Source: Xiphias gladius
Lineage: Eukaryota; Chordata; Actinopteri; Istiophoriformes; Xiphiidae
NCBI RefSeq assembly: GCF_016859285.1
Contig: NC_053413.1
Span: forward strand, 26,194,439-26,258,438
Direction: 5' to 3'
DNA: 64,000 nucleotides
Shown one piece after another: positions 48,101 to 57,689 of this stretch; position 1 is the first letter of the stretch, and each line of letters opens with the position of its first letter. The notes below the pieces were generated by a model. That model ran no database searches. It was not told the DNA's origin and was given only the letters and a program-made list of their open reading frames with translations. The position numbers and the translations under genes are program-made.

Positions 48101-48318
48101 TTGCTTGGCCTGTGCTGTCCTGGTCATGGTAATCTGTCCTTGAGAGCAGAGCGGGGAAATCTCCCGTTTTACTGGCAGAGAAAAAAAAAAACCCAACATT
48201 TTTTTAAGGTGCAAGAAGGAAAAAGATTTACTTGAATTGTCTACGTCCTCAGCCGATGATGCTCCAGTGTCCCAGTGTCTCGTGGGACTGATGAGGGTTG
48301 ATAACACGTTGCCTTGTT
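32963..48318 (-). CDS. adarb2: ADARB2 (ADAR3), double-stranded RNA-binding adenosine-deaminase-family protein; 9 exons, first coding exon not found
   Basis: Minus-strand exons in transcript order are 48318-48232, 47200-46251, 41798-41681, 39997-39829, 39011-38848, 37653-37500, 36011-35830, 35452-35271 and 33130-32963 (TGA). All are GT/AG with matching phases, about 724 residues; human ADARB2 has 739. The order is a linker ([16 protein letters not shown]), dsRBD1 ([18 protein letters not shown]...), dsRBD2 ([16 protein letters not shown]...) and the deaminase domain. The zinc and catalytic residues are present: CHAEVVSRR (His and Glu), SSPCGDAR (Cys) and [10 protein letters not shown] (Cys). 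ADAR3 is described as vertebrate, largely brain-specific and without detected editing activity, acting as a dsRNA-binding competitor. The call of ADARB2 over ADARB1 rests on neighbour WDR37 and on the N-terminal linker resembling ILSTFLAPFKHLSPG. The exon encoding the Arg-rich N-terminus is not identified. Confidence 0.94.
33131..35270 (-). other. Last ADARB2 intron
   Basis: This 2.1-kb intron is largely occupied by a teleost interspersed repeat (about 33470-34080). The rest shows no exon or RNA gene. Confidence 0.6.
33470..34080. repeat. Teleost interspersed repeat (MITE-like)
   Basis: Motifs include GGAAATATCTGGCTCTTCAG, CTGCTGAGCAGGTAGTAAAC, AACGCTGAGCTGAGACTCAC and CATCACTGCCAGACACTCC. 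I recognise this block from many perciform introns. It is non-coding, and the borders are estimated. Confidence 0.55.
35271..36011 (-). CDS. adarb2: ADARB2 two deaminase-domain exons
   Basis: Exon 36011-35830 encodes [20 protein letters not shown] and [19 protein letters not shown]. Exon 35452-35271 encodes [20 protein letters not shown] and [19 protein letters not shown]. Both align well with the human ADARB2 region [20 protein letters not shown] and the following STGRR-SRLCK segment. The first exon begins with codon K/W after CTDKMA. Human has R at the K position. Confidence 0.92.
36012..37499 (-). other. ADARB2 intron, nothing recognised
   Basis: This 1.5-kb intron contains no recognisable repeat family, RNA gene or conserved exon. 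Its open frames are short and unlike known proteins. Confidence 0.5.
37500..39011 (-). CDS. adarb2: ADARB2 two exons carrying the zinc-binding cysteines
   Basis: Exon 39011-38848 encodes [11 protein letters not shown], a run of six glycines, [20 protein letters not shown] and [12 protein letters not shown]. It holds the first zinc cysteine. Exon 37653-37500 encodes [18 protein letters not shown] and [13 protein letters not shown] with the second cysteine. The glycine run comes from a GCC repeat (plus strand, about 38948-38966) and adds about four residues compared with human RLKEGGYRLREN. The segment between ETTAA and RCHL is about five residues shorter than in human. Confidence 0.92.
37654..38847 (-). 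other. ADARB2 intron, nothing recognised
   Basis: This 1.2-kb intron contains no recognisable element. An ATG in good context at 37957 opens only a 22-codon frame and is not supported as an exon. Confidence 0.5.
39829..39997 (-). CDS. adarb2: ADARB2 exon with the catalytic HAE motif
   Basis: It encodes [19 protein letters not shown], then [20 protein letters not shown] and LYAQLELLF. The His of CHAE is the zinc ligand and the Glu is the proton shuttle in ADAR enzymes, so the motif itself is intact here. The entry codon is split G|GG and the exit is phase 2, joining to TG|T (Cys). Confidence 0.94.
40640..40935. repeat. Interspersed repeat remnant, family not named
   Basis: The copy contains CAAACTTGGTGGCGGGATGG, GGTGTGGATCCGGTTAAAG and GGCCTCGGCGGAGGCATGCG. 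These motifs are seen dispersed in many fish genomes. The start resembles a Tc1 end (AGAAGTATTCAGGTCC), so this block may have landed inside the Tc1-like element that follows. Confidence 0.4.
40935..41625 (+). mobile_element. Tc1/mariner-like transposon fossil
   Basis: The leader includes TATATAAGGTCCCACA and TGCATGTCAGGACAAAAACC. From 41073 it translates to [20 protein letters not shown], the N-terminus of fish Tc1 transposase. Near 41390 it reads [12 protein letters not shown], and in a second frame [16 protein letters not shown]. Further on come MNAAKYREV and [11 protein letters not shown]. The middle of the transposase is deleted (HTH to DDE region joined near 41240) and frames shift, so it is dead. 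It is inserted opposite to ADARB2. Confidence 0.85.
41681..41798 (-). CDS. adarb2: ADARB2 118-nt exon, start of the deaminase domain
   Basis: It encodes [17 protein letters not shown] and [16 protein letters not shown]. The human equivalents are FADSISQLVTQKFREV and MHARHKALAGIVMTK. The acceptor is TTCTTCTGCAG and the donor GTGAGT. Confidence 0.94.
42361..42840. repeat. Probable 3' tail of a dispersed fish repeat
   Basis: This C/T-rich stretch includes CCTGTCCCCTGTTCCGGTC, CTGCTTTTGCCCCGTTTG and CTGGGTCACTGCC. These are typical of tails of common teleost elements. No coding domain is visible. Confidence 0.35.
45599..45915 (+). repeat. Abundant teleost interspersed repeat (LINE/SINE-tail-like)
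   Basis: Motifs in order: AGAGGGTCGCAGGGGGCTGG, CCCAGCTCACAGTGGGCGAG, CACACCTACGGGCAATCTAG, GACCGTGGGAGGAAGCCGG, GAACATGCAGACTCCGCACG. This is one of the commonest repeats in percomorph genomes. It opens a long but meaningless reading frame. Confidence 0.75.
46251..47200 (-). CDS. adarb2: ADARB2 950-nt exon with both dsRNA-binding domains
   Basis: It encodes 316 residues from [12 protein letters not shown] to AKNQLPQ. dsRBD1 lies at about 46982-46788 ([18 protein letters not shown], then [16 protein letters not shown]). dsRBD2 lies at about 46514-46317 ([16 protein letters not shown], then [16 protein letters not shown]). The KKxAK-type helix-2 lysines needed for dsRNA binding are present in the first (KKQAK) and as KRLAK in the second. 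A single large exon with both domains is the usual ADARB1/ADARB2 arrangement. The basic [11 protein letters not shown] segment before dsRBD1 matches human KRKRPLEEG. Confidence 0.95.
47270..47640. repeat. Fish MITE-like repeat beside the dsRBD exon
   Basis: CCACCGCGTGGTACCGGCTC and CTTTTGGTACCAAGTATTTC are characteristic of a GGTACC-bearing teleost element. It starts about 70 nt upstream (transcript sense) of the exon and supplies no coding sequence, although the exon frame happens to stay open into it. Confidence 0.5.
47670..47930. repeat. Fish dispersed repeat
   Basis: Motifs such as GGTGGTGTCGCTAGAGGACG, CCATCCAATAGCCGAGAG and GAACCGACCGACCAACGGAC are typical of a short teleost repeat with tandem GACC near one end. 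It is non-coding. Confidence 0.5.
48232..48318 (-). CDS. adarb2: ADARB2 87-nt exon, N-terminal linker
   Basis: It encodes [18 protein letters not shown] then [10 protein letters not shown]. Compare human VSILSTFLAPFKHLSPG with TEDDDTLS. The acceptor is GTTTTTCAG. The exon enters with two bases of a split codon and leaves with one (A|GT, Ser) to the dsRBD exon. A further upstream exon is therefore required, since this one has no start codon and opens in mid-codon. Confidence 0.85.
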
Positions 48319-51300
48319 CTGAAAAACAGAATCATAAATGCATGAAATTATTGAGCATTTTCTCCACAGCATGATGCAACATCATATAGTATCATAGAGG
48401 GAAAGACACAGTATTTCACTAACATGTAGCTGTACACTACCGTGGACTGAAAACAACTCATCTCTCTGCTTCTTGTGTCCCCGAAATGAGCCCAATTACA
48501 GTCATGTGTCTGAATGCTTATATTGTATAGTTTTATATTCACTCCCACCCATGAAAGTAATGAAATGGATTGAGGTAAACACATTTATGGCGATCGTGCA
48601 AACTTAATGCGCGAGGCTGGGAGGGCCATTACAGTTCCCACCAAACGAATGGAGTGAAAACAAACAGAAAAGCCAGCTCAGGGCCAGCCGGGGTAATTGA
48701 AAGGTGTCGGTGATAAGCACTAAGGTTTTCAGACAGGAAGTGTCGAGGGGCTTAAACTGAATGAGAAGCTTTGTCTTGTTAACCCGGTCACACCGTTTTT
48801 GAATCAGGCGCAGTCGTCTTTCATTTGATTTCAGCGGATTTGGTGATTGGTTCAAAGGTTATGTGAAAACCAGTGTTTCTTGGTGAGATTGCAGCTTTTC
48901 AGATAAGTATATAAGAAAATATCCCACCTTTTTATACGCGGACAATAATGGCATTTTGTCGCACAGAACCCGGTTCCTCCTGGTGGTTTTCCTCTTTACC
49001 CACGTCCTCCCTCTCCTCCCATCACTACCCTGAATCTGCTGCTGCTGCTGCTGCTGCTGCTGCTTCGTCAGAACTGCTACGATGAGTTCACAGGTTCCGA
49101 TTAGAGGGTTTGCAGAAGACACTCACATGTACTATGAGACTAACGTGTGTTTCATTTGATTTAACAGAAACACTGGTCTCCAGAGAATTTGGGCTGGTTT
49201 GAACAGGACAAGTACACAGGAAAATCCAGAAACAATAACTAGAGCTAGACTGGGAAATCAGCCCCGTCAATATTTCGCCTGATATTGACTCATTGAGAGG
49301 CCAAAACATTTATGTCTTTCCAGACTGTCACTGAAACAGATTAGGAGATCACGTCACCTGGAACCGTTGCCCTGTGGAAGGGAGACATGTTGGACTCAAA
49401 GCGACAAGTTTACAGCCCTTCACCTCTTCCACGACTGTACAGAAGGTGATCGGGCTGAAAGGGACAGAGTCCCGGGACCAGAAAAGGTCGACGCAACCAT
49501 GAAGGATCACGGAGGCAAAGTATTTCTGACATGTTAGTCTTTCCACTGAGGCCTGATGAGGCATCTCGGACACAGAATATGTCATCTTTGCCTATGACAC
49601 ACTACGCGAGATGAAGCAGCAAATTGTTGTGTGGATGCTTTGTTTTCATTCGTTGGGTCAGGCCATTATCGGGCCGACAGGGATGAAATCAGTCTGTTCT
49701 TTTCAGCTGGGAAAGCTGACTTGTCTTCGGCCGCCATGGGCTTTTCCTGTGCGCGCAGGAAAAAGGAAAAAAGGGAAAAAGGTGACTTCTGTGGTCACTG
49801 AGACCCAAAACCACGTCTAGCCTAAATACAGCACTCACATGCCACATGTACGTCGGAGGCGGATTCAGTCACTGTAACAATCATCCTCGCCGTAGCCGTG
49901 AAGCGATACCTTGTCAGCGCGACAAAATCCACGGTCCTTGTCTGGTGTAAAATTTCCCTCTGAGCCTTAGAGGAAACTAATATGGGGGTCAACCAAATCG
50001 AACGGGTATTTTTTTTACTACACGGATGTATTCCTCTGCCCCAGCTCAAGAAAACACTGTCGGGGGAAACAAAAAGAAGGAATGCTGAACTAAAAGGGCC
50101 TTTACTTTGGAAATGTTTTGGCTACCTATCGTTCAAATCCTGTTAAAAACGCCGAGTCTACTCACACTCCCCCTTTTTTCTGTGCAGACCTTTCCTCCCT
50201 GCTCCAGACTCAACAGCTTATTATGTCTTCCACGTCTTTTGATTTTGGGATTTGGGCTCAGGAAACATCCGGAGCTCAAACACTGCAACTGATCGTCTGC
50301 TGATCCCCGTTGGTCCCCTAGACCACTGACCTCATTTATCCCCATTTACATTTATCTGCCTGCCCTGCCACCGTTTAACAGCTTTTGTTTAGCAGTGCAT
50401 GTAGGGCAGAGTACACGCCGCATACAGACATAAAGACGGAGAAATATGGGCTGCAGTGGCAATTATATTTGATGTCTAGTGTTTATAAAATATTAACGCC
50501 TGCCTGCTGAAAGTATAAATACTATGAATCAACATTACAATAACGCACCACTTTAGGACACTTCATTATTTATTGTTAAGGCCATAATTATCTGTATTTA
50601 CTTGGTATACTAGCTGCAGTTGTTTTCCAACATAGACACATTTTGTAGCATTTTGGGTTAAAAAATTTTTTAAATTTATTTTACCTTCAGGCAACCGAAA
50701 TGGAGCAATTATTTTAAATTTCAATATTACCAAGATTACAAGCAGCATAAAGCGATACAAAACATAAGTCGTTTGAAATGAGTTGTGCTCAACACTGAGA
50801 TAAACCGATACTGCTCCACTCGTCGAATTCTAGTGAATCTCGCTGCGAGTCACATTCAAACTGAACACAAAACGTGTTGGTGTTAAATAAGTTGTTTTAC
50901 TTCCGAAACGATGACCGATTTTTCAGATTTTTCCGACTTCCTGGAGGATACTTTTTGCTGCCCGTTTTTGTGCCCCTGCTAACCGGTGATTCTGGAGGGC
51001 ACCGCGATGCAAACTAAAAGTCATTAGAATAATGAAGAGTGCAGACTAAACTGTTCTGCATTAACCTTGCACCTTGCAGTTATATTAGGCGTGTGATGCC
51101 ATTAAGTGGTGGGTTGATATGAGTGAGAGCAGTGAGATGGGATGTGAATGTAATGATGTGAGTCTGGAGCTTCTGAAGGCAGCGGCAGGTGCAGGTTGGA
51201 GGTGTTTTAATGACCTGCATCATCACAGCTAATGGGGCCATTTATTTTAGGACGAAAAAGATAATAACTGAGTTTGTCTTTGGGTAACATCGGCTGAGCT

Positions 51301-53076
51301 CTCGCACCTTCCCACACTTTCTGTCATTTTCACTTTTTCATTCACCTCTCACTCGATTTCCCTTCACCGGTAGACACACAAACACATTCTATCTCCTCTC
51401 TCTCAAGTGGCACTTCATTAACTCACACCCATTTGTGAATTGCAGCATTAAACCTTTCACTTGATTTAAGTAGAGGTTACCCAGGTTGCAACATGACAAA
51501 TTGTTTGCTTAATCCACCTGTGATCTCTATCACAAGCAAATCTGCAAAATGGGTTCGTGCAACAAAGGTATGTACATGAGGGTCTCTTGGTTTTAAAAAA
51601 AATGTGAAAATCCAAGGGCAGTCTTGCATTAGTGAAAAAAAAAATGGAGGAAAGTAGTGCTTGACAGTGTGAACGTCTGGCTTGTGGTGTGTTCTCGCAC
51701 TCCCCGTCAACTCATTATGTCAAAAACACCAAAGTCCACCAGAAAGACCTTATATTGACCTTATATCGCTAATAAAGTTTGTATATATGAAGTATAAATA
51801 GTGTTTAAGGAATAAATTATGATTTTTCACATGATGTTATTATCACATGAAGTGGGCGCAAATCTTTTCCAGGTATTTGAAAATAAACACTTAAATTCAG
51901 CCATGATGGATGCAGCCAGCTCTAGTTTTAAAAATACTTAGTTGAAACGAACTCTGCTGAGGTGGCTAAAGCCCCAAATTCCCAGAAGGACATGACCTGA
52001 GCGCGCTCGATTGTATTTATGGCCCTGGAAGCAGCCCCATGAATGGGACTCACCAACATCTGACCACGTCTGGCTCTCCCTGCTATCTCAAGCTGCCTGT
52101 CAAAAGCTACAGACGAGCCCTTCCTCTTCAGAGGAAAAATAATTACAGTCACGCTGCTTCAGGGGAGAGACTGTTAAGACGTCTAGGGCGAGGTTCATGT
52201 GACTGACGGGGGTAACCGAGCCAGTACAAGTGCTAAAAGTTTCTCCACTGGCTCTGATTACTTTCTTGTAGTATAATTAAATTAGCATAGTTGGATTCAG
52301 TGCCACAGTGCTATGCATTGTGTAGCACACTTATTTGATTTTCAGTTATAGGGGGTGATGGCGCCTGATTAATTGCCTGAACAGCTAACAATCTGGCTCG
52401 CGGACGATCAGATCGATTTCTGGCAGATCATAAATTTTGGTCGGCTGTCTGCAGTTTTAGTGGCTCCAGATTCGGATTTCCTTTGTGGCTGCTGTCAAAA
52501 GACCTGTTGTAAACTGTAGTGAGATTGTTTTTAATATTACTGGAACAGTATTTTACATGTTGTGGCTAAAACTGTGGTCTTGAAACTGAGCTGTGGCATA
52601 AATATGAACTTCTCTGCAGAACAGACCGTGCTGTCTGAATCTCCCAAACATTTGCAGCTACATATTTTCCTTTTTACTTCTTAGTTTCTGTTCATAATAG
52701 AATTGCACCAACTAAAACCGCCTTTCACTCTTTTTGTCAACCTTGAGGGATGCCGTCATCTTGTCTGAATGACCTTTGCTGGAGTCTGACCGAGTGTTGG
52801 GTGTTTACGTTCAGTGTGAGCTCCCCGTTGAGCTGGTCGACTGATCAATGTTCCAGCCATGCAGAAAGGCTGATTAAAACCTGTGGTGTGAGTAACCACA
52901 ACGTAAAGGACTATAAAATCGAGGGTCCTCCTGGGGGGATGTAGGAAAAAGACCCCATTGGATATGATACTGTAAGATGATCTGTCAAGCGGTTTCTTAA
53001 AAGTACCCTGACATCAATGGTCTGGAAGGGTCCATGCGTCCACCTTTATGTCTACAACAGTACTGAAGGCAGTCAT
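48319..53076. other. Region upstream of the first ADARB2 exon found; no gene recognised
   Basis: The stretch contains a nine-unit CTG repeat (49036-49063) and AT-rich unassigned DNA. I looked on the minus strand for the missing Arg/Lys-rich ADARB2 first exon and found no convincing candidate. It is probably ADARB2 intron 1. Confidence 0.45.
49036..49063. repeat. (CTG)9 trinucleotide repeat
   Basis: Nine CTG units lie on the plus strand (CAG on the ADARB2 sense strand). The repeat lies inside a minus-strand frame reading poly-Gln, but no coding context supports that frame. Confidence 0.95.
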
Positions 53077-53158
53077 CGCTGTGAGCAGGGTCTAAACCTG
53101 CACGGGAAGACCCCATTGGATTTCAAGTCCAACGCCTTATCCATTCGTCCATCACAGC
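53077..53158 (-). pseudogene. tRNA-Ser(UGA)-like, degenerate
   Basis: On the minus strand the acceptor stem GCTGTGA/TCACAGC is perfect and the anticodon loop CTTGAAA is kept. The D-arm is altered (GACGAATGGATAAGG), and the B box reads GGTTTAGACCC, losing the invariant TTCRA. It is likely inactive. Confidence 0.7.
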
Positions 53159-53316
53159 TGGCTGCTGATATGTGCGTCTTTTTTATATGAATGTTTGTGA
53201 CATTTATTGTTGCGGGACAAACAGTGTAGTCAAACAAGAGTCCAATACAATTGAAAGGTCCAGGAGTTTCCATTTAGAAGGAGCTGTATAGACAAGACAG
53301 CTGTTAAAGTCATGCA

Positions 53317-53400
53317 AGTGTGAGCAGAGCTTGAACTTGCACGGGGAGACCTCTTTGGATTTCAAATCCAACATCTTAACCACAGCATCGCCATCACAGC
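53317..53400 (-). pseudogene. tRNA-Ser-like, degenerate
   Basis: This minus-strand copy has the anticodon-loop region GGATTTGAAATCC. The D-arm carries extra bases, and the last acceptor pair and discriminator are lost (TCACACTT). The anticodon UGA is still readable. Confidence 0.65.
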
Positions 53401-54384
53401 TTCCATGTGTAACACACAGAACCACCTTGTACTTCAGAAAAACTTTATTTTTCAGTTTCGACCTGCATTTCTTACTCTACTCTTTATCTTGTCCAGGTCC
53501 ACGATAAGAAAATAGAGACAAAAGAGCTGTGAGGAGAACGGGAAGCTTGCATTGCTTCAAATTCCACAGTGCTTGTGTTTATCAAACCTTAGAAGCAGAG
53601 TGTCTCCATCCAGCCACTGTTAATGAACCTTATTTAATAGAATAATGAAATTAGGCATGGCAGGGGGGAAGCTAAAAGCACCCGCTCGCTGTCCAGTGTG
53701 TGTGTGTGTGTGTTTTCTGACAGCTGTGGATAATCTAATTTTCCTAAGCATAATTAATGGCAAGCGGGTTTCATTTACTTGTAATGTGGACTGTCTTTCC
53801 CCAAGGGCAAAGAAATATGGAAACTTTTTGTAATAATTTCTCTATCGAATGCTCTGGTGTTGGTAATAATATTTGTAATAGTAGGAGTTTGGTTTATTAT
53901 TTCCTTATTGGATCAGATTTCCTAGACCTTTCGTACTTATTACATAAGTATCACTTACTTTACTGGAGTTTATATGAGCCTGAACACGGAAGGGTGTTTT
54001 ATCTTTAGTTACCCCATTAAATAGAGTTTTTGCAAATTATGAACTTACAGGTATTAAAAAAAGGAAAACGGCCATTTCCCATAACAAGACTTGGGTGGCC
54101 TACCCAAAGAAAAGAAAGAAAAGAACTGCCCCCGAGTCTGCTTGGGAGTGGACCAAGATCTGACTCGAACACCATGGACTAATGAACCTCATGCGACCTC
54201 CAAGACCTTTAAGGTGTGAACGAGCATTCAGAGGTTAAATGCCTGGGACTGTCCACCAGTCAGTCAGAACTACAGAGGCCTTCCGGATGAGAGGAGACAC
54301 ATCTTTAAGAATATAAAGAAAGTCCAGCTATGTTTGACGGAGCAGCTCTAGATAGACACATTATAGTCATGTTCGTACTTTGCA

Positions 54385-54466
54385 GCTGTGATGGCCGAGA
54401 GGTTAAGGCGTTGGACTTGAAATCCAATGGGGATTCCCCGCGCAGGTTCAAACCCTGCTCACAGCG
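54385..54466 (+). tRNA. tRNA-Ser(UGA)
   Basis: The gene is 82 nt with perfect 7-bp acceptor stem GCTGTGA/TCACAGC and discriminator G. The anticodon TGA is at 54418-54420 in loop CTTGAAA. The class II variable arm is GGGGATTCCCC, and the T arm is GCAGG-TTCAAAC-CCTGC. The A box reads TGGCCGAGAGG, with A at the usual pyrimidine. A TTTT run follows at about 24 nt. It is part of block 54120-54466, which is copied at 56938-57286. Confidence 0.88.
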
Positions 54467-54677
54467 ATGAGTATACACCAGGTGTCAGTTTTCTACCAGA
54501 AGGAATTCTATAGTAAAACTGTGATAAGGCTGTCAAAGTGTGTTTTTATTCAAACAATCCAGAAGTCTGAAATTAAAATTGTTGATCTTGGACATTAACA
54601 GTAAAGACTGTTGAGAAATGAAACAGACACATAATACAGCAACATACTAAAATATCTATATAAAGTTCGTAATGTCA

Positions 54678-54728
54678 CCTGTGACGGCTGAGAGGTTAAG
54701 GCGTTGGACTTGAAATCCTGCTCACAGC
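54678..54728 (+). pseudogene. Internally deleted tRNA-Ser
   Basis: The 5' half (TGTGACGGCTGAGAGGTTAA to the anticodon) joins directly to the 3' end TCCTGCTCACAGC. The variable and T arms are gone. The junction lies at AAATCC, which occurs both after the anticodon and in the T arm of intact copies, pointing to a deletion between short direct repeats. Confidence 0.85.
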
Positions 54729-55327
54729 AATCAAAAAGTCTAAACAAAGTGAAACCTTTCTATATCTCCAGGTTGTGTTAAGTCTTTGCGATAAACACTG
54801 GTCATTGTCCGCACCTATCAGAGCACAAAATAAAGAGTGACTTCTAACAAGCTCGCTTTCTTCAGAAGTTGTAAAGTGACGTAAGACTTGAAAGTCAAGT
54901 AGTTTGGTTAAGTGTGTAGGTTCTAACTGTAATCAGAGAAATCTGAGGACGTTTGTGCGCTTTCACATAACTTTCTCAGTGCTGGAGGTCCATTGTGGCA
55001 TATTTTTATCATGTGATAATGGAGAACCTAATGAAAAGAACAGTAAGCTGTTCTTGTGTGCTCTCATTACGCATAAGGCTGTGGAATTTTCAATAATATA
55101 TGTGGATTTTTATGTAAACAATCAAAAAATCTTAAATTGCCAAAAAATCAATTGTAGCAAATGAACGATAACAGTAAAGACTGCTGAGAAAGGATACGTA
55201 GACATAATCCAGCAAATTACAAAAGAATTGATATAGAATATAAAGAAAAGAAAAAAAAAAGAAAGTCCAGCTGTGTTTGACGGAGCAGCTCTAGATATAG
55301 ACATTATAGTCATGTTCCTACTTTGCA

Positions 55328-55409
55328 GCTGTGATGGCCGAGAGGTTAAGGCGTTGGACTTGAAATCCAATGGGGGTTCCCCGCGCAGGTTCAAACCCTG
55401 CTCACAGCG
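55328..55409 (+). tRNA. tRNA-Ser(UGA)
   Basis: This full 82-nt cloverleaf has anticodon TGA at 55361-55363, a perfect acceptor stem, variable arm GGGGGTTCCCC and T loop TTCAAAC. It is identical over its length to the copy at 57608, and the flanks are also duplicated. A TTTT run follows about 35 nt downstream. Confidence 0.88.
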
Positions 55410-55676
55410 ATCAAAGACTATATCTCTAGTGCTAAGTCTCTGCTTTTGTGCGCTTTCACATAACTTTCTCAGTGCTGGAGGTCCATCGTGGCATATTTTT
55501 ATCAAGTGATAATGGAGAACCTAATGAAAAGAACAATAAGCTGTTCCTGTGTGCTCTCATTACGCAGATTCAAATCCACGGCACCGGAATTATGCTGGGC
55601 TCAACTCATATTGGAGTTATTGTAATCACGACTTATGACTTGTAAAAATCCTTCACTTCACTTATCTCATGTCCCT

Positions 55677-55758
55677 GCTGTGATGGCCGAGAGGTTAAGG
55701 CGTTGGACTTGAAATCCAATGGGGATTCCCCGCGCAGATTCAAATCCTGCTCACAGCG
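55677..55758 (+). tRNA. tRNA-Ser(UGA), one T-stem mismatch
   Basis: The anticodon TGA is at 55710-55712 and the acceptor stem is perfect. The T arm reads GCAGA-TTCAAAT-CCTGC, so the closing pair is A-C, and the B box begins AGATTC instead of AGGTTC. No TTTT run occurs close downstream. It may be weak or inactive. Confidence 0.72.
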
Positions 55759-56075
55759 ATCAAAGAAATTAAGTGGATATATATAGGGAATCCCTTCTAT
55801 ATCTGTAGGTTGTGTTAAATCTCTGCTATAAGCATCTGTCGTTGAGACTGTCTGAGCACAAAATAAAGGCTTCTAACCATCAAGCATGCTTGAGGTTGGA
55901 GTGGGTAATACATGTAGTTTCTAACTGTGATCGCAGCACTCTAATCCTGAGGATCTAATCCTGGCAATACACAACCAATGAAAGTTGTGTGCTTTCTCAG
56001 TGCTGGAGGTCCATCTTGGCATGTTCTTATCATTTAATAATGGAGAAACTAATGAAAAAAAACAAGCCAAAGTAA

Positions 56076-56157
56076 GCTATGATGACAGGATGGTTATGGT
56101 GTTGGACATGAAATCCTATGCGCTCTCCCTGTGCAGGTTCAAATCATGGCACAGGGT
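56076..56157 (+). pseudogene. tRNA-Ser(UGA)-like, degenerate
   Basis: GCTATGATGACAGGATGGTT replaces the normal 5' part. The anticodon loop CATGAAA keeps UGA, and the B box GGTTCAAATC is nearly intact. The 3' acceptor strand is GGCACAG and does not pair fully. Confidence 0.7.
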
Positions 56158-56585
56158 GTGTTCAAATCATTTCGGGCTAGTGGGTTAACAACATCAGTCC
56201 ATAAAATTGTAAATTAATCTTTACACTCACTACAGCCAAGAATTAAACAAGAATAAAAAGAAACAATATTTCCTGAACGAGAGGTTAATCCTGTCCCCTC
56301 TCTCAAATTGGATGGACAATGGAGAGCCTTGTAATTTAGCGGGTCAAAGTTGAAATCAGATTGAACTGCGAAGGAAGTGAAGGAGGCGGGTCAATTCGCG
56401 ACCAGTGGTGTCTTGCCCTGTTCTTTCCTGGAGCCTGAACACAGACAGGTATTTTATCTTTAGTCACCCTACTAAATAGAGTTTTTGAAAATTATGAATT
56501 TACAGGTATTAAAAAAAGGAAAACAGCAATTTCCCATAACAAGACTTGGGTGGCCTACCCTACCCAAGCTTACCCAAGAAAGCAA

Positions 56586-56640
56586 CTGTGATGGCAGAGT
56601 GGTTAAAGGTTGAAACCTTACAATGCAAACTGTAGAAAAA
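56586..56640 (+). pseudogene. tRNA-Ser 5' half joined to a unique tail, copy 1
   Basis: ACTGTGATGGCAGAGTGGTT is the 5' part through the D arm. The sequence then passes into AAACCTTACAATGCAAACTG, which is not tRNA. The same chimera is present at 58763 and 59365. Confidence 0.75.
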
Positions 56641-57204
56641 GGCTTCCTGGGAATGACATCATGCAACAGAGATCCTTGCAACTTTCATCAGTAAAAGCCT
56701 TCCTGCAGGTTCTCCTGTTAGACCATCTGACCATTGTTTTAATCAGGTTTGGGTCTTTTGAGTATACGGTTGCTGTCATTCCTGCTTGGTTTGATTTTCT
56801 TGCTCCAGACCCACACTGTGTGCATATGTAGTACCAATAGTGACCCAACAGTAGTAGTTAAGCTTTTGAATTCACGCAATTATCACAAATCTACTATCAC
56901 AATGTCCTGTTTTGGGTCTTTCATTACTGTCACACCTCAAAAGAACTGCCCCCGAGTCTGCTTGGAAGTGGACCAAGATCTGACTCGAACACCATGGACT
57001 AATGATCCTCATGCGACCTCCAAGACCTTTAAGGTGTGAGCGAGCATTCAGAGGTTAAATGTCTGGGACTGTCCACCAGTCAGTCAGAACTACAGAGGCC
57101 TTCTGGATGAGAGGAGACACATCTTTAAGAATATAAAGAAAGTCTAGCTGTGTTTGACGGAGCAGCTCTAGATAGACACATCATAGTCATAAGCCTCCTT
57201 TGCA

Positions 57205-57286
57205 GCTGTGATGGCCGAGAGGTTAAGGCGTTGGACTTGAAATCCAATGGGGGTTCCCCGCGCAGGTTCAAACCCTGCTCACAGCG
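57205..57286 (+). tRNA. tRNA-Ser(UGA)
   Basis: The anticodon TGA is at 57238-57240. The acceptor, variable and T arms are intact, as in the copy at 55328. A TTTTT run occurs about 17-22 nt downstream, a suitable Pol III stop. Its upstream block repeats that of the copy at 54385. Confidence 0.9.
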
Positions 57287-57607
57287 TACGATGCAGGTGA
57301 TATTTTTGTTTTCTGGCAGAAGATGTTCTACAGCAAAACTGTTAAACTATCATAAGGCTGTGGAATTTTCAATAATATATGTGGATTTTTATGTAAACAA
57401 TCAAAAAATCTTAAATTGCCAAAAAATCAATTGTAGCAAATGAACGATAACAGTAAAGACTGCTGAGAAAGGATACGTAGACATAATCCAGCAAATTACA
57501 AAAGAATTGATATAGAATATAAAGAAAAGAAAAAAAAAATAAAGTCCAGCTGTGTTTTGACGGAGCAGCTCTAGATATAGACATTATAGTCATGTTCCTA
57601 CTTTGCA

Positions 57608-57689
57608 GCTGTGATGGCCGAGAGGTTAAGGCGTTGGACTTGAAATCCAATGGGGGTTCCCCGCGCAGGTTCAAACCCTGCTCACAGCG
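57608..57689 (+). tRNA. tRNA-Ser(UGA)
   Basis: The anticodon TGA is at 57641-57643. It is identical to the copy at 55328, with hundreds of bases of near-identical flank, so the two are recent duplicates. Downstream only a TTT run is near. Confidence 0.87.

Noticed and set aside
48859-49122. Minus-strand frame with poly-Gln and KRKTTRRNR as the missing ADARB2 first exon
   Set aside because: It has no resemblance to the expected KRRRRRRSKRKDK segment, and I could not place a donor of the right phase. The Gln run is just the CTG repeat.
55273-55509. Repeated small open frames containing CDGREVKALDLKSNGG
   Set aside because: They are the translation of tRNA-Ser genes, repeated wherever a tRNA copy occurs. 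They are not a peptide family.
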